The notes: generated by a model from the sequence alone, not told the origin. DNA of 64,000 nt from AP-15 sp963700195 (GCA_963700195.1 CAVOWQ010000033.1:124001-188000); one strand, 5' to 3'; shown: positions 43,503 through 52,919, counted from the first letter of the stretch. Translations and numbers: made by a program.

Positions 43503-44210
43503 ATGATCTCTCCCGAAACCCACCTCCAGATCGGTTCGTTGTTGTTCGAGGGACTGGACCAGATCGACTTGACAGGTCCCTTCGAAGTCTTTTCGCGCAT
43601 TCCGAATTCTACCTATCGGGTCTTTGCTAAGACCACCGCTCCAATGCGGGATTTGCGCGGTCTTCGGTTGTTTCCGGATGCTGTTCTGACAGACGCGCCG
43701 CAGCTCGATCTTTTGCACGTGCCGGGCGGCTTCGGCCAAGAGGCGCTGATGGATGATGAGGAAGCACTGTCCTGGATTCGCGACCAGGCGGCCGGGGTAA
43801 GGTGCTTGTTTTCAGTGTGCACGGGTGCGCTGATTTGCGGCGCGGCTGGTCTCCTTGAGGGGCGCCGAGCTACGACGCATTGGGCTTCAATCCATCTGCT
43901 TCCATTCTTCGGCGCTGTCCCGGTAAATGAGCGTGTTGTAGCAGACGGTAATATCGTCTTTGCCGCAGGGGTCACGGCGGGGATCGACGGCGCATTGCGG
44001 GTCGCGGCCGATCTGCGTGGGGTCGAGGTGGCGCAGGCTATCCAGCTTTCTATCGCTTATGCGCCCGAACCGCCTTTCAGCAGCGGCACACCCGAGTCGG
44101 CGCCGCCCGCCGTGCTGGAGCGAGTGCGGCATTCCTATCAGGCGATCGCGGAGCAGCGGGAGCAGACTGCGCGCCGCGTTGCTGACCGTCTCGGAATTGC
44201 AGCCACATGA
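43503..44210 (+). CDS. DJ-1/PfpI protein, isonitrile hydratase-like
   Basis: A 235-residue protein with the InhA pattern: FEGLDQIDLTGPFEVFSRI (with the conserved Asp near 19-22), LDLLHVPGGFGQEALMDD, nucleophilic Cys106 in FSVCTGALICGAAGLLEGRR and THWASIHLLP. Family members include cyclohexyl isocyanide hydratase, which adds water to isonitriles, and uncharacterised relatives. The C-terminal tail (ERVRHSYQAIAEQREQTARR) is helical. ATG at 43503; divergent from a GlxA-type regulator. Confidence 0.85.
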   Translation: MISPETHLQIGSLLFEGLDQIDLTGPFEVFSRIPNSTYRVFAKTTAPMRDLRGLRLFPDAVLTDAPQLDLLHVPGGFGQEALMDDEEALSWIRDQAAGVRCLFSVCTGALICGAAGLLEGRRATTHWASIHLLPFFGAVPVNERVVADGNIVFAAGVTAGIDGALRVAADLRGVEVAQAIQLSIAYAPEPPFSSGTPESAPPAVLERVRHSYQAIAEQREQTARRVADRLGIAAT

Positions 44211-44538
44211 CCGAAGAGAATGCAGGCGCCGGGACCCGCACATCGAGGGTCGTCGAGGCCCGTCAACTAGCTGGAACCGGTTGACGATGCACACAGGTGC
44301 GCGGCCTCAACGCGTCGCTGGCGATCCGGGTGATCGACAGCGCGGCCAAGCTGGCACATTACGAACCCCCACACTCGAGGCAGCGAAACCGAACGGGGCG
44401 GGGACCTAACCGGCCTCCCGGCGCCAGCCTACGCGCAATCGGCATAAATCTGACCCTTATGGTCGGTTATTCCCGCATCCCAGCGACGTTGGTGTGTCGG
44501 GCAAGTGCCAGAGGGCAAGAGCCGCCCGGAGGAAGCTA
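44211..44538. other. Intergenic, no feature recognised
   Basis: Between the DJ-1 gene and the small pilin. Short frames on both strands have no domain content, and I see no RNA structure or repeat. A 25-codon frame overlaps the DJ-1 stop (ATGA at 44207) but cannot be supported. Confidence 0.4.
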
Positions 44539-44697
44539 CTAGAGCTGACCCGCGATAGTACTAAAGGTGGTGCTGAGGCTTGTCCCCACTAGAGTAAAGG
44601 CGGCAATGGCTGCGACCGCGATCAGCGCGGCGATTAGCGCATATTCGATAGCCGTGACGCCCGATTTATCATTGATGAAATCTTGAAAAAACCGCAA
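44539..44697 (-). CDS. Second Flp/Fap-type pilin (52 aa, TTG start)
   Basis: TTG at 44695-44697, after TAGGAGATCGGG, opens MRFFQDFINDKSGVTAIEYA, LIAALIAVAAIAAFTLVGTS, LSTTFSTIAGQL and stops at 44539. It has the complete Flp signature: short leader ending in Gly, then VTAIEYALIAALIAV with Glu and Tyr at the conserved positions, a hydrophobic helix and a short polar tail. An internal ATG four codons before the signature would give 44 residues. Like the one at 11342 it is an orphan, with no tad/cpa genes in the window. Confidence 0.82.
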   Translation of the reverse strand: MRFFQDFINDKSGVTAIEYALIAALIAVAAIAAFTLVGTSLSTTFSTIAGQL

Positions 44698-44840
44698 CCC
44701 GATCTCCTATTGTTTGGTCTAGGCACACGTCAAATTGCAAGCCGGACGTTAACGAGTCGCTAAAAGTTAAGCTGAAAACGTCGTGAACCCGCTGTAAATA
44801 ATAATTTTTCCTGAGTTTCCCTGTGGGCAGGGAAGCGCCG

Positions 44841-46226
44841 CTAATCGACCCTGTGAGCGATGTGAGCGTAGAGGGCGCGCAGGGCCGTGGCCTCGGCGCC
44901 TTCGGGACGGCCGGGGCGGCTCTGCGGGTTCCATGCCATCACATCGAGATGGGCCCAGGGGATACCGGGCTCGACGAACTCCTGCAGATAGAGCGCCGCG
45001 GTGACGGCGCCGGCATGCGGCGATTCCGAGACGTTGTTGATGTCGGCGATCTTGCTGTCGATCATCTTGCGGTAGGGGCGCCATAGCGGCATCCGCCACA
45101 TCGGGTCTTCCTCGGCCGCGGCGGCGTCGAGCAAGCTGCGGGCGAGCGGCTCGTCGTTGCAGAACAATGCCGCCAATTCGGGGCCGAGCGCGACCCGCGC
45201 CGCCCCGGTAAGGGTCGCCATGTCGATCAGCAGTTCCGGTTTCTCGGTCGAGGCTTCGGCCAACGCGTCGCACAGGATCAGCCGCCCTTCGGCGTCGGTG
45301 TTGCCGATCTCGACGGTCAGCCCCTTGCGGGTGCGGACGATGTCGAGCGGGCGCATCGCATTGCCGGAGACCGAGTTCTCGACGCAGGGAAGCAGCACCC
45401 GCAGGCGCACCGGCAGCCGCGCATCCATCATCGCCTGGGCGAGCCCGAGCACGATCGCTGCGCCCGCCATGTCCTTCTTCATCATGCGCATGCCGGAGGC
45501 GCTCTTCAGGTCGAGCCCGCCCGTATCGAAGCACACCCCCTTGCCGACCAAGGTTACCTTCGGCGCCGCCGGGTCGCCCCACACGATGTCGACAAGCCGC
45601 GGGGGGCGTGCGCTGGCACGGCCGACGGCGTGGATGGTCGGGTAATTCTCGGCGAGCAGGTCGTCGCCGACGATGACACGATAACGGGCGCCGGCGGCCG
45701 TGGCGACGCGCACCGCCTCGCCGGCGAGTTCCTCGGGGCCAAGGTCCCCGGCCGGCGTGTTGGCGAGATCGCGGGCGAGAAACACCGCGGCGGCGAGCCG
45801 TTCGACGCGGCCGCGATCGGCAGCTTCCGGCCAGACCAGAGCGGCGGCGGGGCGGGGTTTCGCGCTGTAGCGCGCAAAGGCATAGGTCGCGAGCGCCCAA
45901 CCGAGGGCGAGGTTCGTCGCGTCGGCATCGCGGGGAAGCGTATCGAGCCGGTAGCTGGCTTCCGGCAACGCCGTCGGCAGCCCGGCCAGCGCCCACATCC
46001 GCCCCTCGGCATCGGCTCCGTCGCCGAGCCCGACGAGCACCCGGGTGAGCTTGCCGCTCTCCCCGGGAAGCAGCGCATGCTTTCCCGCTTCGGCGGAAAA
46101 GCCGATCGACGCCAGCCAGTTGCGCTCGCGCTCCGGCGCCCTTTCAAGCCAGGCCGGGAATTCTGTTTTGGTCAGGGCGGCGATCGGAACCGCGCCCTCG
46201 GCTTCATCGATCAGTGAAAAGGCCAT
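44841..46226 (-). CDS. pepA: Leucyl aminopeptidase (M17)
   Basis: A 461-residue cytosolic aminopeptidase. The C-terminal catalytic domain has the two-metal core: VGKGVCFDTGGLDLKS, MKKDMAGAA, PCVENSVSGNAMRPLDIVRT, the signature NTDAEGRLIL and DMATLTGAARVALG; SPHAGAVTAALYLQEF and WAHLDVMAWN follow. Somewhat shorter than E. coli PepA (503). Some family members also bind DNA, which is not evident here. The gene follows a DUF3108 gene by 48 bp on the same strand. Probably housekeeping peptide turnover. Confidence 0.94.
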   Translation of the reverse strand: MAFSLIDEAEGAVPIAALTKTEFPAWLERAPERERNWLASIGFSAEAGKHALLPGESGKLTRVLVGLGDGADAEGRMWALAGLPTALPEASYRLDTLPRDADATNLALGWALATYAFARYSAKPRPAAALVWPEAADRGRVERLAAAVFLARDLANTPAGDLGPEELAGEAVRVATAAGARYRVIVGDDLLAENYPTIHAVGRASARPPRLVDIVWGDPAAPKVTLVGKGVCFDTGGLDLKSASGMRMMKKDMAGAAIVLGLAQAMMDARLPVRLRVLLPCVENSVSGNAMRPLDIVRTRKGLTVEIGNTDAEGRLILCDALAEASTEKPELLIDMATLTGAARVALGPELAALFCNDEPLARSLLDAAAAEEDPMWRMPLWRPYRKMIDSKIADINNVSESPHAGAVTAALYLQEFVEPGIPWAHLDVMAWNPQSRPGRPEGAEATALRALYAHIAHRVD

Positions 46227-46274
46227 CTTCGTCTCTCAGGGTCGTCGTGACGACCTGCAGAATGGCCGGCCAAG

Positions 46275-47075
46275 CTATTTCGAGCAAGACCGAGCAGTTG
46301 GGCAGAGCTCTTCGAAGCGGATCACCAGCGGCATGAAGAAGACCGGCACCGTGATCGACAGGGGCAGCAGCCTGGAATTGTCGGTTACGGTCAGTTCGAC
46401 CTTGCGCGGCGCGTCGTCGGGGTCGCCGTCCTCGCTGGTTTCGCCTCGGAAGCCGGCAATCGGACGCAAGCTCAGTTCGGCCTGCAGCGTGCCGTCGGTC
46501 GGGTTGTTCCGCGGCAGGACCTCCCCGACGATGTCGAAGCGCCGCGCACCGTCATAGACCGGGATCGTAAATCTGCGGCCGGGCCCGGCCGCACGCAGCG
46601 CCTCGCGAATGCGTTCGAGGGCCGACAGCGGATCGACCGAATTTTCGCGGAACGCCTCGGCCAGCGGCGGCTTTCGGCTGGTGTCGTCGGGACTTCGCTC
46701 GGCGATCGTCCCGCCGGGGCGCGAGACGAAGCGCATACTGACCCGGCTGTCGCGCCGCTTGCGTAAATCATAGGCCGCCAAGTAACGCGATGGCTCTGCC
46801 TTGCGGTCCGCGGCGAGGCGCCCCTCTGCCGAAGCGATGGCGCGAAATCGCGTGAACAGGCGGGGTAGGCCCTGGGTCGTTATTTCGATCTCGTCGCGAT
46901 ACCCGACACTGCCATTACGCAAGGTCAGGAGGATATTGGCCGCAGGAAGGCCGGCCCAAACAGCGCTGTAGCTTGCGACGATGTCTTCGGCGGCTGCCGG
47001 GCCAGCCATGACCGCCGCGAGTAGGACGGAGATGGCGGAGCCGCGTGCCCAGGTCTGCAGCCGACAGCGCGGCAC
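46275..47075 (-). CDS. DUF3108 secreted protein
   Basis: A 266-residue protein from a GTG at 47075; the start MPRCRLQTWARGSAISVLLA leads to a signal peptide ending AGPAAAED. The mature part has the DUF3108 pattern: SYSAVWAGLPAANILLTL, RFRAIASAEGRLAADRKAEP, YLAAYDLRKRRDSRVSMRFV, then a beta-rich second half (GRRFTIPVYDGARRFDIVGE, DNSRLLPLSITVPVFFMPLV). Periplasmic, function unknown. It starts 4 bp after a small gene (47080-47307), as part of the operon with the gentisate-dioxygenase-like gene. Confidence 0.82.
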   Translation of the reverse strand: MPRCRLQTWARGSAISVLLAAVMAGPAAAEDIVASYSAVWAGLPAANILLTLRNGSVGYRDEIEITTQGLPRLFTRFRAIASAEGRLAADRKAEPSRYLAAYDLRKRRDSRVSMRFVSRPGGTIAERSPDDTSRKPPLAEAFRENSVDPLSALERIREALRAAGPGRRFTIPVYDGARRFDIVGEVLPRNNPTDGTLQAELSLRPIAGFRGETSEDGDPDDAPRKVELTVTDNSRLLPLSITVPVFFMPLVIRFEELCPTARSCSK

Positions 47076-47079
47076 GGTC

Positions 47080-47307
47080 TCAGACCGAGATATAATTCCA
47101 GCTCGTTCCGTTCCACACGATCTTCTCGCCGCCTGGAAAACGCAGCTCGATCGCGCCCGACGGGGAGCGGGTCCGCTTGACCTTCCCCGCGGCACCCAAC
47201 TCCTCCGCCTCCCAGCGGTCGGTAAGAGCGAGCCCGATCCGGCTCGGGCTCAGCCCGTCTCTTTGCAGCGCAATCGCGTCATCGAGAAGCTCGCGCACAA
47301 TGCTCAT
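47080..47307 (-). CDS. Small conserved hypothetical protein
   Basis: A 75-residue protein: MSIVRELLDDAIALQRDGLS, PSRIGLALTDRWEAEELGAA, KVKRTRSPSGAIELRFPGGE, KIVWNGTSWNYISV. Helical first half, beta second half; not a family I know. Located between the cupin gene (22 bp) and the DUF3108 gene (4 bp), same strand, so part of the same transcription unit. The stop of this gene lies within the leader of DUF3108, and coupling is likely. Confidence 0.65.
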   Translation of the reverse strand: MSIVRELLDDAIALQRDGLSPSRIGLALTDRWEAEELGAAGKVKRTRSPSGAIELRFPGGEKIVWNGTSWNYISV

Positions 47308-47328
47308 GTCGTGACCCCGCCCTCCACG

Positions 47329-48522
47329 CTAAGGCACGAGTTCGGCCACCGTGTCGTCAGACAGCCGGCCTTGCGCCCGATATTGCCCGATCTTATCGAG
47401 TAACGGCGCATCCGACACGGTGTAAAGGATCGCATCCATGCTACCGGCATTGCTGTGGCGGCGCCAGGCAAAACCCGGCACGACAAAAATGTCGTTCGCT
47501 CGCCATTCGAAGCGCTGCCCGGAGACTTCCGTGACCCCCTGGCCTTCGATCGCGATATACAGCGTACTCGCGGTCTCCCGCTTGAACCGGGTCGCCTCGC
47601 CCCGGCGGAGCAGTGCCGCGCCATAATCCAACGTCGGAAACAGCGATGCTCCGGTCGCCGGATTGACGAACCTGAGGCTAAGCGCGTCGTACGGATCTCC
47701 CTCTTCTCGACGCAGCCCGTCGAGTGCTTCGCGAACATCAGCTCCGCGATAGTGGAACATCGGCGTCGTATGCCGTCCGAAACCGCGTCGGTGCTGCACA
47801 AAGCGCGGCACCAAGCCGCCCCGGCCGTAGAGCGTCTGCGAATACGAGGGCGGTCGGCTCATCTGTTGCGCGCGGGCGTTGCCGTCGGTTTTCCCCGGAT
47901 ACGCCTCGTCGAGCCAGACGCAATCGAGGAACTCCATCAGCGGGAAATCCAACACATCGATCCAAACGACCGGCTCGTCGCCGTCATTGCCGTGATCGTG
48001 CCAGGTGCCGTTCGGGGTCAGGATCAAATCACCGCGCGCGGCCCTGCAACGCTCCCCGTCGATCGTCGTGTAGCCGCCTTTGTCCGACAAAATGGTGCGG
48101 CTGGCATTCGGGGTGTGGATGTGGACGGGCGCGACATCGCCCGGATTGTAGATCGATACCGCGCAGCGCATCGTGCTGGTGACCTGGAGGCGCCCGCCGA
48201 GCCCGGGGTTGGTCAGCAGGAACTGCTGACGTTCGGCGAATTCTATCGGCGAGATTTCGGCGCCGCGGGCGATCTCGGCAATGCGATCGAGGTAAGGTGA
48301 AATGTCATTCCATCGCCAGTGATGGGGGACGGGCTTGAGCTGAGCGGCACCGACCCGGCCATCGGCAATCCGCCCGCTCGTGTTCAGCCCGGTTTCACGA
48401 AACCATGGGCGTTGCGCCGGGGCGTTTGCCTGGGTTCGCAGCCAGATGTGAAACCTCCCAGCCTCGGAATTGAGCTGCTCCATCGCTTCTCTCGGCCCGA
48501 TGGACTGCGCCGGGTTGCTCAT
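47329..48522 (-). CDS. Gentisate 1,2-dioxygenase-like bicupin
   Basis: A 397-residue protein with two cupin domains: the first (about 120-215) carries NPGDVAPVHIHTPNASRTIL and LILTPNGTWHDHGNDGDE, giving the His-x-His iron ligands; the second (about 295-385) carries LGLLRRGEAT, TASTLYIAIEGQGVTEV and DIFVVPGFAWRRHSNA. This is the layout of gentisate and 1-hydroxy-2-naphthoate dioxygenases, which open an aromatic ring next to a hydroxyl group. It is slightly longer than typical GDO (about 350). No maleylpyruvate isomerase/hydrolase is adjacent. Its ATG overlaps the previous stop (ATGA). Confidence 0.85.
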   Translation of the reverse strand: MSNPAQSIGPREAMEQLNSEAGRFHIWLRTQANAPAQRPWFRETGLNTSGRIADGRVGAAQLKPVPHHWRWNDISPYLDRIAEIARGAEISPIEFAERQQFLLTNPGLGGRLQVTSTMRCAVSIYNPGDVAPVHIHTPNASRTILSDKGGYTTIDGERCRAARGDLILTPNGTWHDHGNDGDEPVVWIDVLDFPLMEFLDCVWLDEAYPGKTDGNARAQQMSRPPSYSQTLYGRGGLVPRFVQHRRGFGRHTTPMFHYRGADVREALDGLRREEGDPYDALSLRFVNPATGASLFPTLDYGAALLRRGEATRFKRETASTLYIAIEGQGVTEVSGQRFEWRANDIFVVPGFAWRRHSNAGSMDAILYTVSDAPLLDKIGQYRAQGRLSDDTVAELVP

Positions 48523-49268
48523 TTCAGCTCGTTCCTTCGGGCGAACAATCGCAGATCGGCGAGGAGGCCTTCATCGCGCTCGATGCCGTACGCGTTGCGC
48601 TCGCTCTCCGTCTTTTCGAGCACCATCAGAACCGCCGGATCCGCGGTTTCGAAGATGCGAAGGTTTCGCTTGTCCAACTCCAACTCTGCCAGCTTTCCCT
48701 TGACCGGCATTGCAGGGAGCCGTTCGGCGATATCGATCAGCTCGATCAAACCCTCGACCGTGATCCCGGCGGCCTCGATCTCGCGTTGCAGCGCCTCGGC
48801 CGCAGCGGTTTTGGCCTGGCTTTCCGCCTGCAACGCCCGGGCCCGTTCGTCGGATTGTCGACGGTATTCAGCGTAATGCGGTTGGATCCTCTGCAGGAAG
48901 ACGGGCGTGGGCATCTCGCGTGTGTCGAGCCAGCTCTTCGCTTTGGTCCAGGTCGTGGCCAGCCAGTGCCGGATCCCCGGGTCCTTGATCTCGCGTATCC
49001 GGTCGGCGCGCAGCGCGGCCGCCCAGCGGATCTGGGTAGTGGCGCCGGTCAATACCGCCCAGCCATCCGCCTCCGGCGGCGCGCTGACGGCGAGGCTAGG
49101 TTCGAGGACGGCTTGTCCCGTCGCATGGCGCCTTTTCGCCTGCTCGAATTGCCGGCGATACTCCGCCTCCCATTCGTCGCTGTCCTCATCGGGGACAAAG
49201 CCGTTCCTGTCCCAGAAGGTGCGTGTGGTCGCCTCGATCGCCTCTTCTCGCACCGTCCGAAGATCCAT
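48519..49268 (-). CDS. Hypothetical coiled-coil protein, coupled to dioxygenase
   Basis: About 249 residues from the ATG 49268 (MDLRTVREEAIEATTRTFWD). Alternative in-frame starts at 49295 and 49391 exist. The middle (about 130-180: EYRRQSDERARALQAESQAK, TAAAEALQREIEAAGITVEG) is a predicted coiled coil; no catalytic motif. It ends ELDKRNLRIFETADPAVLMV, ESERNAYGIERDEGLL. The last codon overlaps the dioxygenase ATG, so this is the first gene of the operon, but its role is unknown. It could be a partner protein or unrelated. Confidence 0.65.
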   Translation of the reverse strand: MDLRTVREEAIEATTRTFWDRNGFVPDEDSDEWEAEYRRQFEQAKRRHATGQAVLEPSLAVSAPPEADGWAVLTGATTQIRWAAALRADRIREIKDPGIRHWLATTWTKAKSWLDTREMPTPVFLQRIQPHYAEYRRQSDERARALQAESQAKTAAAEALQREIEAAGITVEGLIELIDIAERLPAMPVKGKLAELELDKRNLRIFETADPAVLMVLEKTESERNAYGIERDEGLLADLRLFARRNELK

Positions 49269-49810
49269 ACCGTTCGCCTCCGCCGGTCGATCCATATCGC
49301 GGAATGTAGCATGCCCAAGCGAGGAGAGGAGGGGCTTGCGGGGGGCGCTGATGCCGCTGTTTTTTGCAGCGAATTCTACTGCAAACCGCATCCCGTTCCC
49401 TCCCTCGTCGCGGTTGACGTGGCCACGGCGACAGCGCGGCGGGAGTCGACCAGTCCTTGGGAAAACCGCCCGCGCCGGTCCCGCGCACCCTATTTCCCGT
49501 GTTTTATCTGGTCGAGATCATGCATCCGCAACTCCCTTCGCAATCTCGCACCCGCTCAGGGGCCCGATGCACAACAAACTAACATGAGAAAATGGCAATC
49601 GTATGATGCATATCTATCAATCCTCGCCGTGAGGAATGCGCAGCAGGTGGGCCGGGGATCCTTCACGCTCTCCGGGCTAAATGCAATGCCCGGGAGCGCT
49701 GTCAAAATCGCAGAAGGCACTTCGACAGCAGTTTAGAGACCCGCGCGATGCTGGTAAAGCACACGTGCCAGCCTTTCTCGCATTGGCAGTCCAACTCTCG
49801 GCGCGGCAAT
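49269..49810. other. Intergenic stretch, no gene recognised
   Basis: About 540 bp upstream of the dioxygenase operon. No domain-bearing frame on either strand. It should contain the operon promoter but I see no clear motif or repeat. Confidence 0.35.
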
Positions 49811-50522
49811 TTAGGTCGGATCGGACCTGGCGTTAGAGACCACCTTAAGATCCAGCCCGATTGTGTTCGCATCACCGACCTTACCGATCGATCGCTCGCC
49901 CTCTGCCAAAACGTGCGCACGCACAACCAATGCCCGTTGACGAAGATCGACCAGGCGCGCTGCGAAACATCGGGGCATTTTTCTCCTCGCCGTAATAGGT
50001 CGTGAACAGTCCGACAAACCCCGGCCCAAATTTCGGAGAAAGACCAGTGAGGATCGCTGCAAGCCAAGACCGCTCAGTGGGGATGTGCAACCCAGGTTCA
50101 TCAGAAGCGAGCCATCGCTCGTCCGTAGGTGTTATGGAATAGCCATCCGGTGCCGCCGTCAGATTGCCCCGTGAAATTGCGGATACCGGGCCGCAGAATA
50201 CACCCTCGGCACAGCTCCCAAGCAGCAGTATAAAAGTGGGGGACACGCGGGGGCCTACGTGGTCGGGCGCGTAGCGGTCCCCCGCGAGGACCATCTTGCT
50301 GTCTATAGCATATAAGTTCCAAACCCTCGGTAGATAGACGTCGTAACCGTATTGGCGAACTTTGGTTGGTCGCGTCCTTATCTGCTCCGCGATGGCACCG
50401 ATCGCATCGTCGACAGTTGGATCAATGACCATATTTCTGCCTATGCGGAGCAAAGGAGGGCTAGCGTCGGCGAATTCCGCTGATTCGGGAGTTATCTTGG
50501 TGACCATACTCGTTATGGACAA
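49811..50522 (-). pseudogene. Hypothetical protein, one +1 frameshift
   Basis: The start at 50522 gives MSITSMVTKITPESAEFADA, NMVIDPTVDDAIGAIAEQIR, YDVYLPRVWNLYAIDSKMVL and TYYGEEKNAPMFR. Near 49975 the reading frame appears to change by +1 into VDLRQRALVVRAHVLAEGER, SIGKVGDANTIGLDLKVVS and a stop at 49811. About 230 residues in all, possibly periplasmic-free; I do not recognise a family. The 3' end of the original frame (to 49881) reads as basic, non-natural sequence, supporting the frameshift. Confidence 0.45.
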
Positions 50523-50717
50523 ATATTGATGCGGTCGGCGCTGCCACCCAGGTTGTTCAGCGCAAGTCGAGGGACCGAGCCTGATCCGCGCCTGAAAAAG
50601 CAGGCGGAACAGGTAGCGAGGTTGGCTTGGAAGCAGCGGCCCGGCGGTTGGCTGGGATTCCGAGCGTCGGGATAATAGGCTGGTAGATGTGCTCGTATTT
50701 TCGATCCAGCGGGCGCA

Positions 50718-51895
50718 CTATGTGATCTTCGACTGTGAATCGGGCGGCCACGCAAGCACTGCCGCTCCGACGATCGCCGAGAGGGCGGAGCCGACGAGGA
50801 CGCCCAGGCGCATAATCGCTTCGGTATCGGATTCTCCGAAGGCGAGCGTGCCGATGAAGAGGCTCATCGTGAAGCCGATACCGGTCAGAATGCTGGTGCC
50901 CCAGAGCTTCACCCAGCCGGCGTTCGCGGGCAGTTCGGCCCAGCCGGCGCGGATCACCAGCGCGGCGGTGGCAAAGACGCCGATCTGCTTGCCGAAGAAG
51001 AGGCCGGCGGCGATGGCGAGCGGTACCGGCTCCAGAATGGAGGAAAACGACAACCCGGCGAAGGACAGCCCCGCATTGGCGAACCCGAACACCGGCAGGA
51101 TACCGAACGCCACCCAGGGCGCGAGATCATGTTCGAGGCGGATCAGCGGGGAGTGGTCCGCCGGTTCGGCCTCGAACGGGATCGCCAGAGCCAACACGAC
51201 GCCGGCCAACGTGGCGTGCACGCCGGATTTCAGCACGAACACCCAAAGCGCGAGGCCAACGAGCGCGTACCAAACAAGCCGGCGAACCCCGGCGAGGTTC
51301 AGTACGACGAGGATCGCGACTGCCGCCGCCGGCGACCTCCAGGGACAACCAAGAGAGCTCTTCGGTATAAAAGATGGCGATCACGACGATGGCCCCCAGA
51401 TCGTCGATGATCGCGAGTGCGGTCAGGAAGAGCTTGAGCGCGGTCGGCACCCGGCTGCCGAGCAGCGCCATGACGCCGAGCGAGAATGCGATATCGGTCG
51501 TCGCCGGGATCGCCCAGCCGGATGTGGCGCCGGGAGCGTGCCAGGTGATGCCGAGATAGATCAGCGCCGGCACGACCATGCCGCCGATCGCGGCCGCGGC
51601 GGGCAAAATCGCCCCGCTTCGGTCCGAAAGCTGCCCGGCGAGCACCTCGCGTTTGATCTCCAGCCCGACCAGCAGAAAGAAGATTGCCATCAGCCCGTCA
51701 TTGACCCACAGCAGCAGCGGCTTCTCGATGCCAAAGCTGCCGATGCGCACCGAGCCGCGCAGGCTCAGCAGCAGGTCGTAAAACCCGGCCAGCGGCGAAT
51801 TGGCGAGCACGAGCGCGAGGGCCGAAGCCAGCATCAGTACGATCCCGCTCGCCGCCTCGTGGCGGAACAGCCGCTGCTAGTGTGGCAAAGAGCAT
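50718..51895 (-). pseudogene. nhaA: Na+/H+ antiporter NhaA, two +1 frameshifts
   Basis: The gene reads in three frames: MLFATLAA, then LFRHEAASGIVLMLASALAL, VLANSPLAGFYDLLLSLRGS, LLWVNDGLMAIFFLLVGLEI, KREVLAGQLSDRSGAILPA, TDIAFSLGVMALLGSRVPTA and LAIIDDLGAIVVIAIFYTEE (containing the ion-binding Asp pair DD), then near 51320 the frame changes to FVLKSGVHATLAGVVLALAI, GFANAGLSFAGLSF and GIGFTMSLFIGTLAFGE. Full-length E. coli NhaA is 388 residues. The two changes are both +1. Probable function before damage: Na+ and pH homeostasis in the inner membrane. Confidence 0.87.
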
Positions 51896-52004
51896 CGATC
51901 TCTCCCCTCGGTCCCCTGGCCTACCGATCCCCTGGCCTACCGGTCCCCTGGCTCGCAAGGCGAGGAGCAGTTAAGCTTATCGATGAGGGCAGCCAGAGGC
52001 GATC

Positions 52005-52853
52005 ATGGACAACGGCATCGCCGGCATCGACCACGTCATTGTCGGGGTTCGCGATCTCGAACGGGCGCGGCTGGAATGGAGCCGGCTCGGCTTTACCTTG
52101 TCGCCCCGCGGCCGGCATATCGGCCAAGGAACGGCGAATTACTGCATCATGTTCCCGTCCGACTATGTCGAACTTCTCGGCATCATCGATCCGGACGATT
52201 TTGTTCAGCGGCTCGACACCTTTTTGGCGGAACGCGAGGGGTTGATGGCGGCGGCGTTTGCGCCAGCCGGCGCCCCCGAGGAGGTGCGCGCAGCGCTGCT
52301 CGGCCGCGAACTTCACCCCTCCGAGCCGCGGCCGCTCGGCCGGCAGCTCGAGCTGCCGGAGGGCACCGTCGTGCCGCGCTTCAGCCTGATGTCCCTGCCG
52401 GCGGACGAGACGCCGGGGCTCGACTGTTTTATCTGCACCCATTTGACGCCGGAGCTGATGCGCCGCCCCGAATGGTTGCAACATCCGAACGGCGCCCTCG
52501 GTTTGAAGGGCATCCATGTCTTGGTCGAGAGTACGGCTGCGCTGCTGGAGCCTTATGACCGGCTGTTCGGCATACAGCAGGTGACCACCACCGATGCGGT
52601 CGCCAGCGTTCATGCCGGACCGCACCGGATCGTGTTCAGCACGCCGGATGACTTCTCGACCATGTATCCGGCGCTCGATGTCGCATCGGATTTCCCGCTG
52701 CCAGGGATAGTTTCGGTCGAATTTGGGGTCGCGCGGCGGGAAGATACCGCCGATTGCCTGACCCGGCGGCAGGTCTCGTTTGAACAGCTGCCGGACGGCA
52801 GCCTCGTCGTGCCGGCACGCGAAGCGAGCGGCGCGATCCTCTTCTTTTCGTAA
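52005..52853 (+). CDS. VOC-family (Glyoxalase_3-like) protein
   Basis: A 282-residue protein with the vicinal oxygen chelate pattern: GIDHVIVGVRDLERARLEW, FTLSPRGRHIGQGTANYCI, MFPSDYVELLGIIDPDDF, and a second repeat from GLKGIHVLVESTAALLEPYD. The His of IDHV and the Glu of VELLG are the likely metal ligands. The family (PF13468 type) includes uncharacterised dioxygenase/lyase-like proteins with cytoplasmic location. Single gene; the start is ATG 52005 (AGAGGCGATC upstream). No conclusion on substrate. Confidence 0.83.
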   Translation: MDNGIAGIDHVIVGVRDLERARLEWSRLGFTLSPRGRHIGQGTANYCIMFPSDYVELLGIIDPDDFVQRLDTFLAEREGLMAAAFAPAGAPEEVRAALLGRELHPSEPRPLGRQLELPEGTVVPRFSLMSLPADETPGLDCFICTHLTPELMRRPEWLQHPNGALGLKGIHVLVESTAALLEPYDRLFGIQQVTTTDAVASVHAGPHRIVFSTPDDFSTMYPALDVASDFPLPGIVSVEFGVARREDTADCLTRRQVSFEQLPDGSLVVPAREASGAILFFS

Positions 52854-52919
52854 GGGGCACCCAGTATCAGCACGCCACCCAGCCACACGGCGACCTGGCG
52901 CCGCCTTGTCCACGTCATT

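Noticed and set aside
41562..44210. 882-codon plus-strand open frame
   Set aside because: It only gains meaning after 43503, where the DJ-1 gene begins; the rest is the shadow of the serine hydrolase and GlxA regulator.
50689..52245. 518-codon plus-strand open frame
   Set aside because: Covers the nhaA gene in antisense; nhaA motifs on the minus strand are far stronger.
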